Part shown: positions 17,316-26,573 of the stretch, piece by piece | Numbering within the stretch: position 1 is the first letter of the stretch | Layout of the letters: each line of letters starts with the position of its first letter | The notes under the pieces: model-generated | What the model was told of the DNA's origin: nothing | Databases searched by the model: none | Seen by the model: the letters and a program-made list of their open reading frames with translations, nothing else | Assembly: GCA_964583095.1 (NCBI GenBank) | Contig: CAZOVB010000016.1 | Span: 19,969-83,968, forward strand | Length of the DNA: 64,000 nucleotides | Source of the DNA: CAZOVB01 sp964583095 | Lineage (GTDB): Bacteria > Planctomycetota > Phycisphaerae > SM23-33 | Direction: 5' to 3' | Translations under genes and position numbers: made by a program

Positions 17316-18482
17316 TCAGGTTTTATCCAGCGTTTGATCGGGGCCCAGGGCTTCCTGAATGAGCTTCTCGCGCCCGATCCGCCGCTGGGCGTAGAGATAC
17401 AGCTCCAGCACGCTGATCAGGTAGGCCAGTGTCGATTCAGCCCCCTGGTTGGCGTTGACCCCGTCGGGATTCAGCCCGTCATGCCCACCGCCGGTATCGG
17501 TGTTGTAGAGGGAGATACCCAGATCGTTCCGGCCGGTGAACCACTGGAAGCACATGATGGCCGCATCGCACCAATGCGACTCCCCGGTTACCTCTGCCGC
17601 CTGGAGGCAGGCCTGGACCAATGCTTTGGCCTCGATGGGCTGCTGATCGAAGTGCGCCCGCTGCTGACCCCGATAGTACCAGCCGCGATTGCCGATGATC
17701 GTCAGGTGCCCGTCTTCATGGGTCTGAAGATCCACCAGCCACTGGAGGGATTCCAGGCCCGCGTCGATCATCTCCCGGTGGTCGAGTGTCAGACCGGCGG
17801 CCAGGAGTGAATGGGGCAGCTTGGCATTGCCCCAGGTCAGGACATCCTCCCACCAGGGCCATTCCGCCTCTGCATGGTCCTTGTAGGTCTTGAAAAGGCG
17901 GTTGGCCAGGCTCTCGAGCAGCTCGCGTGCCTCGGGGGCCGGATCGTCTTCCTTGAGGTACTGGTCCATGCCCAGCAGCGCGTAGGCACAGGGACGAATG
18001 TAGGAGAAATCGTGAACCGCCCCGAGGGACTGTCGCATCAGGCTGTCGGCCAGGTCGCGGATATCGTCATTGGGAGCGAAGCTGACGGTTTTGCCCAGGC
18101 CCCAGAGGGTCCGGGCGTGACTGTCCTCGCTGCCGATGTCCTCCAGCCAGCTTCGGTCGAAACGCATGAAATTTCGGAACCGCCCCCTGTCGGGGTTGAA
18201 CGCGTAGGCCAGGAACGCCAGGTATCGCTGGGTGGCGATCAGAATATCGCTGGGGCGGGGCTGATCGGCCAGGCCGTCCCCCCAGAGTTCCTCGGGAAGT
18301 GCCCAGAGCATCGAAGCGGCAATCAGGGAGCGGGCATTGTCGTCGGTGCAGTAGCCGTGATGCAGGTCCGGTGTGGACCGGGTGGCATGCTGGAAAATCC
18401 CGGTATCATCCGAGAGCACCAGAAAATGCCGCAGGTCGATTTTTGGAAGCGGATCAATGTTCAACGGCGCGAGATCCGTCAT
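17316..18482 (-). CDS. (alpha/alpha)6-barrel glycosidase-like protein
   Basis: A 388-residue soluble protein. The N-terminal LHHGYCTDDNARSLIAA motif, then EDSHARTLWGLG and the tryptophan-rich WPWWEDVLTWGNAKLPHSLL, match a family of predicted alpha/alpha-toroid glycosidase-like proteins often found beside, or fused to, glycosyltransferases. Catalytic activity is not established for the family as far as I can recall. The ATG at 18482 has AAGGAG 7 nt upstream. It could act in mannose-containing glycan metabolism, but that is inference only. Confidence 0.6.
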   Translation of the reverse strand: MTDLAPLNIDPLPKIDLRHFLVLSDDTGIFQHATRSTPDLHHGYCTDDNARSLIAASMLWALPEELWGDGLADQPRPSDILIATQRYLAFLAYAFNPDRGRFRNFMRFDRSWLEDIGSEDSHARTLWGLGKTVSFAPNDDIRDLADSLMRQSLGAVHDFSYIRPCAYALLGMDQYLKEDDPAPEARELLESLANRLFKTYKDHAEAEWPWWEDVLTWGNAKLPHSLLAAGLTLDHREMIDAGLESLQWLVDLQTHEDGHLTIIGNRGWYYRGQQRAHFDQQPIEAKALVQACLQAAEVTGESHWCDAAIMCFQWFTGRNDLGISLYNTDTGGGHDGLNPDGVNANQGAESTLAYLISVLELYLYAQRRIGREKLIQEALGPDQTLDKT

Positions 18483-18617
18483 GCTGACTCCTTGCAGGTA
18501 CAGGGGAACAATTCCGAGGTCTAAGTATCTTGTGCGGAAGTGTACTGCCATACCGAGACGCCGGCAACATTTTCAGTCCGGGAGTCTCGAAAGTCCGACG
18601 GGGTTTCAGTGTTTTAC

Positions 18618-18878
18618 TCAGCGCCGGTGGCGTCGAAGCAGCAGCTTTGTCCACATCGCCCCGCCGGTCAGGGCCAGGACGAACAGTCCGATTCCCAGCA
18701 GGGCCGATGCCCACGGACCGATAATCTCCAGGTTGTGCAGATCGGTCAATGTGTGCTTCAATCTGACTTTTCGCCAGAGCTCTCCATGGAGAGCCACCGC
18801 CGCTCCGGCCAGGGAGGTCAGCACCAGGAAAGGCCCCATCACCAGGGCGGTGTACCGATGTATCCTTCGAATCCACAT
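18618..18878 (-). CDS. Short PepSY-associated transmembrane protein
   Basis: About 86 residues with two membrane helices, starting MWIRRIHRYTALVMGPFLVLTSL and ending LLRRHRR. This matches the first part of PepSY-associated TM proteins (an RxHR-type amphipathic start, LTG-like second helix), which are usually 200-500 residues and often linked to siderophore or electron-transfer functions. Here only two helices remain. The start could also be the ATG at 18887; GAAGGG precedes both. Confidence 0.6.
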   Translation of the reverse strand: MWIRRIHRYTALVMGPFLVLTSLAGAAVALHGELWRKVRLKHTLTDLHNLEIIGPWASALLGIGLFVLALTGGAMWTKLLLRRHRR

Positions 18879-18941
18879 TCCGCGCATCCCTTCATTGCAT
18901 TTGTTTCGGGCTGTCAGGTGCTCGGGCACCTGCGATGGGCT

Positions 18942-18950
18942 ATTATACTG
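18942..18950. promoter_or_regulatory. Overlapping divergent -10 boxes
   Basis: The AT-rich spot reads TATACT (18945-18950) on plus and TATAAT (18948-18943) on minus, centred between the divergent PepSY-like gene and the small lipoprotein gene. Good -35 boxes were not found on either side, so this is a weak bidirectional promoter prediction. Confidence 0.35.
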
Positions 18951-19022
18951 TAAAGCTGTCTTGCCCGGGAGCAAGCGGCACAGGATTGCCCGAAAAGGAC
19001 GAGTTCAAAAAGGAAAGGATTG

Positions 19023-19349
19023 ATGATGAGGAAAATGAAATGGGTGTTTCTGGTTCTGGTCGCCGTCGCGATTCCCATCGGATGCAGCGATTCCGATTCG
19101 GACCTGCCATCGGGAACCTATGAGGGGACTATCACGAAGGTCAACGCCGACGAGAAGGAGATCTACGTCGAGGTCGAGCACGAGGGCGAGAAGAAAGAGG
19201 CCGAGCTGTACTTCACCGACGATACCGAATTGGGCGGCGCGGCAGCGGCTGCCGGCTTCGAGATGCTCAAGGAAGGCATGAAGGTCGAGATCACCGTCGA
19301 GCGGAAAGACGGCATGCTCGTGCCGATCAAAGTCGTGCCAAAGATGTAG
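19023..19349 (+). CDS. Small lipoprotein of unknown function
   Basis: A 108-residue protein with a signal peptide and lipobox AIPIGC. The mature part is a small beta-rich domain (GTYEGTITKVNADEKEIYVE, VEITVERKDGMLVPIKVV), possibly an OB-like barrel of the kind seen in DUF5666-type proteins. Starts at 19020 (TTG), 19023 or 19026 share an AAGGAAAGGA Shine-Dalgarno. No operon partner. Confidence 0.7.
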   Translation: MMRKMKWVFLVLVAVAIPIGCSDSDSDLPSGTYEGTITKVNADEKEIYVEVEHEGEKKEAELYFTDDTELGGAAAAAGFEMLKEGMKVEITVERKDGMLVPIKVVPKM

Positions 19350-19488
19350 CCTCCCGACGTCGCAGACGCCCCGGCGATAGGCTTTTGCTCAGGCGCTGGG
19401 ACATTGACACCCGATATGGATTACTGGTACATTCCGGTTGGGAACGTTTACTTCTGCGCATCAACCTTCGGGTAAAGGAGCGCTTGCG

Positions 19489-21093
19489 ATGATGAAGCCA
19501 TGGAAATTTGCTCTCTCGGCTCTGCTGCTGGGCCTGGCATCGGCCGGCGCCCGGGGACAACTGGCCCCGCGCGACAGCTATGTCGGCCAGGTGACGGCTG
19601 ATACCCTCAACGTCCGCAGCGGCCCCAGCGATGATTACTACGTCTGCGCAACGCTGGATCTCGGTGACCGGATTACCGTCACCGGCAAAGCCCAGAACGG
19701 CTGGCTGCAGATCAAGCCCGTGGAGGGCTGTTTCTCAGCCGTCAGCAAGCTCTACGTGAACCGACAAGGCGAATCCACCACAGGGACGATCAGCGGAGAC
19801 TCCGTCCGCGTCCGCGCCGGGGGCGATAAGGTCCCCAGGACCACCCTGCTCAATGGGACGAATCTCAAGACACAGGCTTTCTTGAACAAGGGCGACCGAG
19901 TCACGATCCTGGGCGACCTGAACAACGGGTATTACAAGATCCAGCCCCCCCAGGGGGTCTTCTGGTGGGTCAGCGGAGACCATGTCCAGCGGGCCCAGAA
20001 CCAGCGGGCCGTCGTTGTCGCGCGTCGTCCCGACACGACGGGTGAGGCAGACGGCGATCAAGACGCCTCGCAGGAAGACGAAAACACGGGGAGCCCAGCC
20101 AGCGGCCAGGGCGGTGACTCAGCGACGGGGACTTCCACGACGCCCCCCCAAAAAGCCGATCCGACCCGCCGGAAGTGGCAGGAAGTCGAACGAGCCCTCC
20201 AGGCCGAGTTCCAGAAACCCTACGCCCAGCGGGATTACAAATCGCTGCTGGCCCGATACCAGGGCCTGGATATCGACGAAGACCATTACCTCAACCCCTG
20301 GCTCCAGACGCGCGTGGAATTTCTCAACCAAGCCATTCGCCAGCGACAAACCCTCCAGGAAGTGGAGGAAATGGTCCGTCAAAGCCGCGCAGAACAACAG
20401 CGTCTCAAGACCCAGCGGACCCAGATGGAAATGGCCGGGATGGAAGAGCCCGCCATCTCCACCTACGCCGTCGAGGGCATCCTCATGCCCAGCGAGGTTT
20501 ACACCGGCAAGGGCGGCATCCCCAAGCGGTACCTGGTGTACCGTCCCGGAACGCAGCGGGTGGTCGCATTCGTCCAGTCCACCAGCCGGACGGTGGACCT
20601 GGACCTCTTCACCCGCAAGCACGTGGGCATCTTCGGCTCGCGGAAGTTCGACGACCATCTCCTGCTGACGCTCGTGGATGCAATGCAGGTCAAGGTGATC
20701 GATCAGAACCCCGAGTTACCCGAAGCCGGCAGGGCCAAGGCCATTGTGCCCGAGCCGCTGAGGCCGGTTTCCCAGGAATCGCCAAAGCCGCAGGAGCCTT
20801 CCGAGCCGGCCCCCAGCATGGAAGACTACGAAATGCCCCTGCCCGAGTTCGATCAGCCCGAGCAGGGAGAGGAATCCGAGGGAGAGGCCGTCGAGGTAGA
20901 ATCCTCCGGAACGGAACAAAGCGGGTCCGAGGCCTCGGAATCTTCCGGCGCTGCGGCGGTGGAAGTCGAGAATGTCTCGGACCAAGCGGAGCAAGAGGCA
21001 TCGGGAGAGCAGACCTCATCCAACGGCCTTCCTGCCGCCCCGGCCGACGAAGATCCCGCCCTCAATACGGTCGACGAAAAAGAATACAAGTAG
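19489..21093 (+). CDS. Exported protein with two bacterial SH3 domains
   Basis: A 534-residue secreted protein. A signal peptide ends near GARG, followed by two SH3b repeats: about 30-90 (VTADTLNVRSGPSDDYYVC) and about 100-165 (ISGDSVRVRAGG, GDRVTILGDLNNGYYKI). The middle holds a charged helical segment, and the C-terminal 120 residues are Glu/Ser-rich and probably disordered. SH3b domains commonly bind peptidoglycan, so a cell-wall role is likely. The ATG is preceded by AAAGGAG. A strong terminator follows. Confidence 0.8.
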   Translation: MMKPWKFALSALLLGLASAGARGQLAPRDSYVGQVTADTLNVRSGPSDDYYVCATLDLGDRITVTGKAQNGWLQIKPVEGCFSAVSKLYVNRQGESTTGTISGDSVRVRAGGDKVPRTTLLNGTNLKTQAFLNKGDRVTILGDLNNGYYKIQPPQGVFWWVSGDHVQRAQNQRAVVVARRPDTTGEADGDQDASQEDENTGSPASGQGGDSATGTSTTPPQKADPTRRKWQEVERALQAEFQKPYAQRDYKSLLARYQGLDIDEDHYLNPWLQTRVEFLNQAIRQRQTLQEVEEMVRQSRAEQQRLKTQRTQMEMAGMEEPAISTYAVEGILMPSEVYTGKGGIPKRYLVYRPGTQRVVAFVQSTSRTVDLDLFTRKHVGIFGSRKFDDHLLLTLVDAMQVKVIDQNPELPEAGRAKAIVPEPLRPVSQESPKPQEPSEPAPSMEDYEMPLPEFDQPEQGEESEGEAVEVESSGTEQSGSEASESSGAAAVEVENVSDQAEQEASGEQTSSNGLPAAPADEDPALNTVDEKEYK

Positions 21094-21118
21094 CGGCCTT
21101 CGACCACTGCAAACGCCC

Positions 21119-21159
21119 AAAGGAACCGGCCTGTCGGCTTCAACAGACCGGTTCCTTTT
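21119..21159 (+). terminator. Intrinsic terminator after the SH3-protein gene
   Basis: Stem AAAGGAACCGG(C)CTGT with ACAG(A)CCGGTTCCTTTT, an 8-nt loop and a trailing T-run. It has one internal mismatch and would work in either direction. Confidence 0.85.
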
Positions 21160-21363
21160 GAATCCGTCTCTGAAGATTGTTCTGGGCTCCTTGGAAATTG
21201 TCGCGCCGGCAGGGAGGGCTTTTTGTCATGAAAGGCTCCCCCCACAACCGGGAAACAAACCGGGGCTTCTTGTTGCACCCTCCAGGACCATCCGGTAAGG
21301 TCCATACCGTGACGGGTCGCGGGCCTGTCTGTTTCTCATCACACCTCTTCGGAAGGGACATTC

Positions 21364-22320
21364 ATGGTTCAACACCGCAGCAAGGCCTTGTGGATTTTTG
21401 TCGGCCTCTTCCTTTTGCCGCTGCCCTGCCTGAGGGGCCAGGACAAACTTCCCCCGGTCAAAGCGCTCAAGCTTCGCCAGAGACGCCCCCCCCAGCCTGG
21501 CAAAGAGCCCCTGGCGGACCTGTCGGCGAAGCTGATTCCCGGCCAATACGCTATATCCAGTGCTGTAAAGCTGCGGGTGGATTCCCATGCGGGCCCCCAG
21601 AAGTTCTTTATCTTTGTAGAGGGAATAACACAGCAAGAAGTGACCATCACCAAGGGTGAAAAACCCGGAACCAGACGTGTCGAAGTAGCCTTTGCCGAGA
21701 TAGTCATGAAAGTTCAAAACCCGATGGTCACGCTCACGCTGGATACGAAAACCGGAAACACCGATCCCCCCCTTGCCCCGATCGCCGCTCTGAAGGGACA
21801 GAAGGCTGCGATTCTCCTGGATAGGAAGGGAAAGATCGTGGATCGCTCCGAGGTCGATGCGCTGCTGGATAAGACGGAGAATCCCCAGGTGCAGAACATC
21901 GTGAAGACCACATTCCTCCAGGATCTGCCTGTTATTTTCGGATCGGTAGTCCTTCCCGAAAAGTCCGTGGGGCCCGGAGGTATCTGGCATTGCGAGATCA
22001 CAAATCAGCTCATGCCTTCGGTCAAGTTGCCGATGGAAGTCCAGGTAGAGAAGATTCGAAAGAAGGCGGGCGGCACCTTTGCGGAACTGAAGATATACGC
22101 TCCGCTGACTTTCCCTGCAGGAATGCGTATTCCGGATCAGCCCGGGCTGATCAAAAAAGGCGCTTTGCTGACCGAGGGCGAAGCGGTGTTCAACATGGAC
22201 GAAGGCTTCCTCCAGGAGATCCAACAGACTGCCGAAGCACGGGTCGATGTCTCCATACAAGGCCAGGTCGCCAGGACGCAGACGAAGGTGGAGACCCATA
22301 TGATCGTCAAAAAGAAGTAG
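21364..22320 (+). CDS. Exported protein of unknown function
   Basis: A 318-residue protein with a signal peptide (ending near LRGQ) and no membrane anchor. The mature part is beta-rich with repeated V/T-strand patterns. The stretch FLQDLPVIFGSVVLPEKSVGPGGIWHC is suggestive of the DUF6263-like exported proteins of Planctomycetota, but I cannot confirm this. It stands alone between a terminator and a convergent sulfatase. Confidence 0.55.
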   Translation: MVQHRSKALWIFVGLFLLPLPCLRGQDKLPPVKALKLRQRRPPQPGKEPLADLSAKLIPGQYAISSAVKLRVDSHAGPQKFFIFVEGITQQEVTITKGEKPGTRRVEVAFAEIVMKVQNPMVTLTLDTKTGNTDPPLAPIAALKGQKAAILLDRKGKIVDRSEVDALLDKTENPQVQNIVKTTFLQDLPVIFGSVVLPEKSVGPGGIWHCEITNQLMPSVKLPMEVQVEKIRKKAGGTFAELKIYAPLTFPAGMRIPDQPGLIKKGALLTEGEAVFNMDEGFLQEIQQTAEARVDVSIQGQVARTQTKVETHMIVKKK

Positions 22321-22367
22321 GCCGGCCAGGCACTCCGGAGCCTCGGGTCAACAGAACAAACAGTTGT

Positions 22368-23837
22368 TCATCTCCTATCGAGCTGCCAGGGAACGACGTC
22401 ACAGGTCTGCTGGTACCAGGTGAGCATTCGGTCGGCCAACGCGTCGCGCACCTCAGCCAGGGATGGATCGTCAATGCGATTGATCCGTTCGCCGGGGTCG
22501 GCCTGGAGGTCGTATAGTTCGTCCTTTTCGTAGAGGCGGCGGACGTATTTGTACCTTCGGGTGCGGACCATCGCAGCCTTGGTGTGTTCCGGGCCCGAAG
22601 ACATCTGGAGCTTCAGGCGAGGCCAATACAGGTTGGTCGGATCCCCGGAAGGGTTGCTGGCTTTGCCCTCGCCGGCGTGCTCTTCGTCGGTGTTTCTGCC
22701 GCCCTCGCAGAAAACCGCGTCGCGGTGCTGATCCGTCCTGCCGGCCACCAGGTCCATCAGCGAAGAGCCGAACTGCGTGTAGTGCAGGTCGATGCCGGTC
22801 AGATCCGCCACGGTCGCGGGCAGATCCACCAGTTCCACCAGGGCGTCGCAGACGCGGGGCCTGGCGGGCCGATCCGCAGGCGGCTTGACCAGCAGGGGCA
22901 CGTGGGTCAGGCAATCTTCGAAGGTGTTCTGGGTCTTCTCGACCAGGTCGTAATCGCCGGTGAAGTCTCCATGGTCCGAGAAGCAAAGCAGGGCCGTGTT
23001 GTCGTAGATCCCCTTGGCCACCAGGGCGTCGATGATCATGCCGAGCTGATGGTCGATCCGCGCGCACATGCCCAGATACACCGCGCGGAGTTCATCCCAG
23101 CGATCCTCGGAGAAGCCCGTGAGATTCTGCCCTTCCCGGATACCTTCCAGGATGCTCGGCTTGGCTGATGACTCCGGCCAGGCAGCGATCCGCGGTGGCA
23201 GCTTGTCCCGGTCGATCATGCCATACCAGGGCTCTTCCACCCCGTAAGGCGGATGCGGATACTCCAGGGCCAGGTAGATGCAGAGGGGTTTGTCCTTCGG
23301 GCGGTTTCGGATGCGTTCGATCGCGCCATAGACGTGGCTCCAGTCGGAATGAAGCGGGTTCTCGGGTGTGCTCTGGCCCGGGACTTTTCCGGCCAGAAAC
23401 GAGAAGAACGCGTCGCTCTCGGCCGGCCCGCGCCAGGATTGATCCTGGTAGAAGTTCACCTGGGTGGCCCCGGCGTTGTGTTTCTCGTCGCAGTAGGCAT
23501 CAAAGCCGTTCTGGCCGGGGACCAGATCGTTCTTGCCGCCCCACCAGACGTAGTATCCGCTGTCCTTGAGGAGCTTGAGCAGGCAGGGCTCGTCGGGCTT
23601 GAGCATGTTATGCATCGTCCGGTGCCCGCGTGTGTGGGGGTACCAGCCGGTCATGAAGCTGCATCGACTCGGGGTGCAGACGGGGTTCTGGATGAAGGCG
23701 TTGGAAAAGCTCACGCCGTCTTTGCGGCAGAGGCGGTCCAGGTTGGGGGTAACAGCCGCGGGATTGCCAAGATGGGCCAGGGCGTCGGCTCGGAACTGGT
23801 CGGGATTAAACAGAATCAGGTTCGGTTGCTCAGGCAT
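22368..23837 (-). CDS. Sulfatase (formylglycine-dependent arylsulfatase family)
   Basis: A 489-residue sulfatase. The active-site motif C54-T-P-S-R58 sits in the longer signature CTPSRCSFMTGWYPHTRGH; Cys54 would be oxidised to formylglycine by an FGE/anSME enzyme. The N-terminal metal Asp is in FNPDQFRAD, and a second metal site is in FSDHGDFTGDY. No signal peptide is seen, so it is probably cytoplasmic, unlike many planctomycetal sulfatases. It likely removes sulfate from polysaccharide fragments; the substrate is not readable. AAAGAG lies upstream of the ATG. Confidence 0.92.
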   Translation of the reverse strand: MPEQPNLILFNPDQFRADALAHLGNPAAVTPNLDRLCRKDGVSFSNAFIQNPVCTPSRCSFMTGWYPHTRGHRTMHNMLKPDEPCLLKLLKDSGYYVWWGGKNDLVPGQNGFDAYCDEKHNAGATQVNFYQDQSWRGPAESDAFFSFLAGKVPGQSTPENPLHSDWSHVYGAIERIRNRPKDKPLCIYLALEYPHPPYGVEEPWYGMIDRDKLPPRIAAWPESSAKPSILEGIREGQNLTGFSEDRWDELRAVYLGMCARIDHQLGMIIDALVAKGIYDNTALLCFSDHGDFTGDYDLVEKTQNTFEDCLTHVPLLVKPPADRPARPRVCDALVELVDLPATVADLTGIDLHYTQFGSSLMDLVAGRTDQHRDAVFCEGGRNTDEEHAGEGKASNPSGDPTNLYWPRLKLQMSSGPEHTKAAMVRTRRYKYVRRLYEKDELYDLQADPGERINRIDDPSLAEVRDALADRMLTWYQQTCDVVPWQLDRR

Positions 23838-23913
23838 TGTCAGCTCTTTTGGCGGTGAGGGTCTGAGGGCAGGGGCCAGCCTATCGCAAGGCTCTTCGAA
23901 AGACAACTCGGAG

Positions 23914-23942
23914 TTGCAACCCGGCTGAAGCTGGCGTATGCT
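23914..23942 (+). promoter_or_regulatory. Predicted promoter for the zinc-ribbon membrane protein gene
   Basis: TTGCAA (23914-23919) and TATGCT (23937-23942) are spaced by 17 bp. The predicted leader is about 90 nt. Confidence 0.4.
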
Positions 23943-24040
23943 TTCGGTGGGAAAAGGACAGCCCTGCCTAGCCTGGAGGAACGCTCGACCTGCAAGGCCC
24001 TGTTCCCGGAGAACTATCCAGGACCCTAGCCGAAAGGAAC

Positions 24041-25459
24041 ATGGGGATGATCCTGCTGCATTGCGAGTGCGGTACCGATTCGACAGTGGAAGACTCCTTC
24101 GCCGGGCGCGCGGTACGGTGTCCCAAGTGCGATCGAATTCTTCATGTCCCCCTGCCCGGCCAGCCCGGCCCCGAGCGGTTCAAGGGCTTCACGCGGAAGT
24201 TCATCGGGATCTTCTTCGGCCTGCTGCTGCTGGGTACGATGGCCATTCCCGTGGCCCGAAGCCAGGAGGGCAAGATCACCTGGCCTTTCGAGATGGTCTC
24301 CAAGCTGGCCGAATCGGTCGGCGGCTGGTTCACCTGGCCCGTGGCGTTCTTCGTAGGTTTCTGGGCGGCCGGGGGCATCCTGCTGCTGTTGGGAATCCTG
24401 CTTCGCAAGCTTCCCCTGGCGCTGGTGTATCTGGTGGTGGCCTGTGGAATGGTGGTGCTGGTGGCGGGGATTTCGCAGGAAAAGGAAACCGGCCAGACTG
24501 TCCCCAATGCAAAGAGCTTTGCAACCGGCGAGCTGAGTCAGAACTTCTCCGAGGCGACGAAGGAGGCACCCCCCCTCGCGCGGCCCCTGCTGGGGGTCGA
24601 AGCCAAGTACTTCTGGCCCGTTCTGGTCTTGATTGGAGGCTTTCTGGCCCTGACGAACCTTCGCAAGAAGATGGGCGGATACATCCCCCTCTGCCTGCTC
24701 CAGATCATTGTTGCCGGCGGATTGCTGGCCCTGTGCGTCTGGTCGCTGGTCCAGCTCGTTCCGGAGTACATGGAAGAGGTCCAGGACTTCAAGGACAGTT
24801 ACAGCGCGTCCGTGAAGAGAATGGTTGACAGTGGCCTCACCGAAGAGGAGCTGGAGCGGGAAGAGGTGAAGATGCGCTACGGTGCTATCGGCATCTATGC
24901 CTACATTACCAGGCCTGTCTATCTTGCCTCGGTCCTGGCCCTTTCGAGCTTGATCTCCCTGATCCACGGACTGACGTTTTCCCGCAAGAGTCGCGCCCCG
25001 GCCGGGTGGGCGCTGTCGCTTTCCTGGCTGGCACTGGTCGTCTGGTGGCTCATCAGCGCATTGACGCCGGAGATCGTGCAAGGGCTCATCAAGGAGCTGA
25101 CCGGCCAGGAAATGCTGTTCCTCGCATTACCGGTTGCCATACTCCTGATCTTCGCCTGGTCGTTGGCGGTGGTAGCCGTCGAGGCGACCAGCGGATTCGT
25201 CGCCGACCTGGCCGGTGCGATGGGCGCGCGGCCGAAGTGGCTTGCCCAGCCTGCGGCGCAGACTCCCGTGCCTCCCCAGCCCCAACCTCCCCAGAAGCCC
25301 GCGGGGCGAACCGGGGTGTACCGGCCTCCCGCACCGGGCCCCAAGCCCGCGCCCACACCGGGCCAACGGCTCGACCAGCTCAAGGCCCTGCGCGACGAAG
25401 GCAAGATCACCGAGGAAGAGTACGCCTCCGGCAGGGAAGACATCCTCAAAGATCTGTAG
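24041..25459 (+). CDS. Zinc-ribbon, multi-pass membrane protein with SHOCT C-terminus
   Basis: A 472-residue protein in three parts. Residues about 8-30 form a zinc-ribbon-like cysteine set (CECG, then CPKC). Residues about 50-380 hold around eight transmembrane helices with a charged central loop. After a proline-rich linker, the last 30 residues (LDQLKALRDEGKITEEEYASGREDIL) form a SHOCT motif, a short oligomerisation or membrane-binding domain. No enzyme signature was found. AAAGGAAC precedes the ATG. The zinc ribbon suggests a cytoplasmic nucleic-acid or protein contact, but its job is unknown. Confidence 0.7.
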   Translation: MGMILLHCECGTDSTVEDSFAGRAVRCPKCDRILHVPLPGQPGPERFKGFTRKFIGIFFGLLLLGTMAIPVARSQEGKITWPFEMVSKLAESVGGWFTWPVAFFVGFWAAGGILLLLGILLRKLPLALVYLVVACGMVVLVAGISQEKETGQTVPNAKSFATGELSQNFSEATKEAPPLARPLLGVEAKYFWPVLVLIGGFLALTNLRKKMGGYIPLCLLQIIVAGGLLALCVWSLVQLVPEYMEEVQDFKDSYSASVKRMVDSGLTEEELEREEVKMRYGAIGIYAYITRPVYLASVLALSSLISLIHGLTFSRKSRAPAGWALSLSWLALVVWWLISALTPEIVQGLIKELTGQEMLFLALPVAILLIFAWSLAVVAVEATSGFVADLAGAMGARPKWLAQPAAQTPVPPQPQPPQKPAGRTGVYRPPAPGPKPAPTPGQRLDQLKALRDEGKITEEEYASGREDILKDL

Positions 25460-25543
25460 CCCGCCCCGTGCGGGTCGGACATAGCAGCCTGAGGCGTTAT
25501 CCTGCTTCAGGACATCCCACAGGTCCCTGCAAAAGGAACCACC

Positions 25544-26470
25544 ATGAAAGCTGTCAGCTACCGTCTCGCCGATGACACCGTCTCCTACGGCGCCTTACGA
25601 AAGGGCAAGGTCGTGCCGGCCACCACGTTCTGGTCCAACGGCCCGCGAAATCTGATGGAACTGCTCCGCGAGGGCAAGGACGCCGTCAAGGAAGCTCGCG
25701 TCCTCAGCGACGACCACGAACCGGAACTGGAGTTGGACGAACTGGACCTGCTGGCCCCGATCCCCTCCCCGGGCAAGCTCATCGGACTGGCCGTCAACTA
25801 TGCCGAACACCACCGGGAATTCGAACGAGGTCATGATCTGCCCGAGAAGCGCCACATCACCCCCAGGCCCTTCCTGATGCCCCAGACCTGCGTGGCCGGC
25901 CCGGGCGACACGATTGACTGGCCCGTCTACAGCGAACAGATCGACTACGAGGCGGAATTGGCCGTCGTCATCGGCGAAACCTGCAAGTGCGTCACGCCCG
26001 TTCGTGCCCTGCACCACGTGGCCGGCTACACCGTGGCCAATGACATTTCCGCCCGCTCCGCGAGCTTCGCCCGGGGACGGAAGGAACGGCCCAAGGACGA
26101 CTTCTTCGATTGGCTTCACGGCAAGTGGGCCGATGGCTTCTGCCCGATGGGCCCCTGCATGGTCACCGCCGACGAGATCGAAAACGCCCAGGATCTCCGA
26201 ATTACCACCCACGTAAACGGCGAGCTTCGCCAGGATGCCCGGACCAGCCGGATGATCTTCGGCATCGCCGAGCTGGTCTCCTTCTGCAGCCAGTTGATGA
26301 CCCTCGAACCCGGGGATGTCATTGCCACCGGCACGCCCTCGGGCGTCGGCAAGGCCACGGGCAAACTCCTGGGCCCCGGTGACGTAATCACCTGCGCTGT
26401 CGAAGGCATCGGGGAACTGGTCAATACGCTCGGCCCCAGGCCCGAAAAATTCTACACCCCATGCCAGTGA
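25544..26470 (+). CDS. Fumarylacetoacetate hydrolase family protein
   Basis: A 308-residue metal-dependent hydrolase/decarboxylase of the FAH superfamily. An N-terminal domain precedes the catalytic core, which has GLAVNYAEHHRE, the metal-binding acidic motif DYEAELAVVIG, GYTVANDISAR and the C-terminal GDVIATGTPSGVG. Members act on acylpyruvates, oxaloacetate or 2-keto-3-deoxy-type acids, and the substrate cannot be chosen here. The ATG is preceded by AAAGGAA. Confidence 0.9.
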   Translation: MKAVSYRLADDTVSYGALRKGKVVPATTFWSNGPRNLMELLREGKDAVKEARVLSDDHEPELELDELDLLAPIPSPGKLIGLAVNYAEHHREFERGHDLPEKRHITPRPFLMPQTCVAGPGDTIDWPVYSEQIDYEAELAVVIGETCKCVTPVRALHHVAGYTVANDISARSASFARGRKERPKDDFFDWLHGKWADGFCPMGPCMVTADEIENAQDLRITTHVNGELRQDARTSRMIFGIAELVSFCSQLMTLEPGDVIATGTPSGVGKATGKLLGPGDVITCAVEGIGELVNTLGPRPEKFYTPCQ

Positions 26471-26514
26471 AACTTTCCGGCCCTTCCCGGGGGGCAATCG
26501 CGGGCGAATCGCAA

Positions 26515-26542
26515 TTGCATTCAGCCTCGCTGTCGGTATCCT
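26515..26542 (+). promoter_or_regulatory. Predicted promoter for scpB
   Basis: TTGCAT (26515-26520) and TATCCT (26537-26542) with a 16-bp spacer, about 25 nt before the scpB start codon. Confidence 0.35.
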
Positions 26543-26573
26543 GTAGGCAAAAGACCGCCAACGGAGCCGCCTG

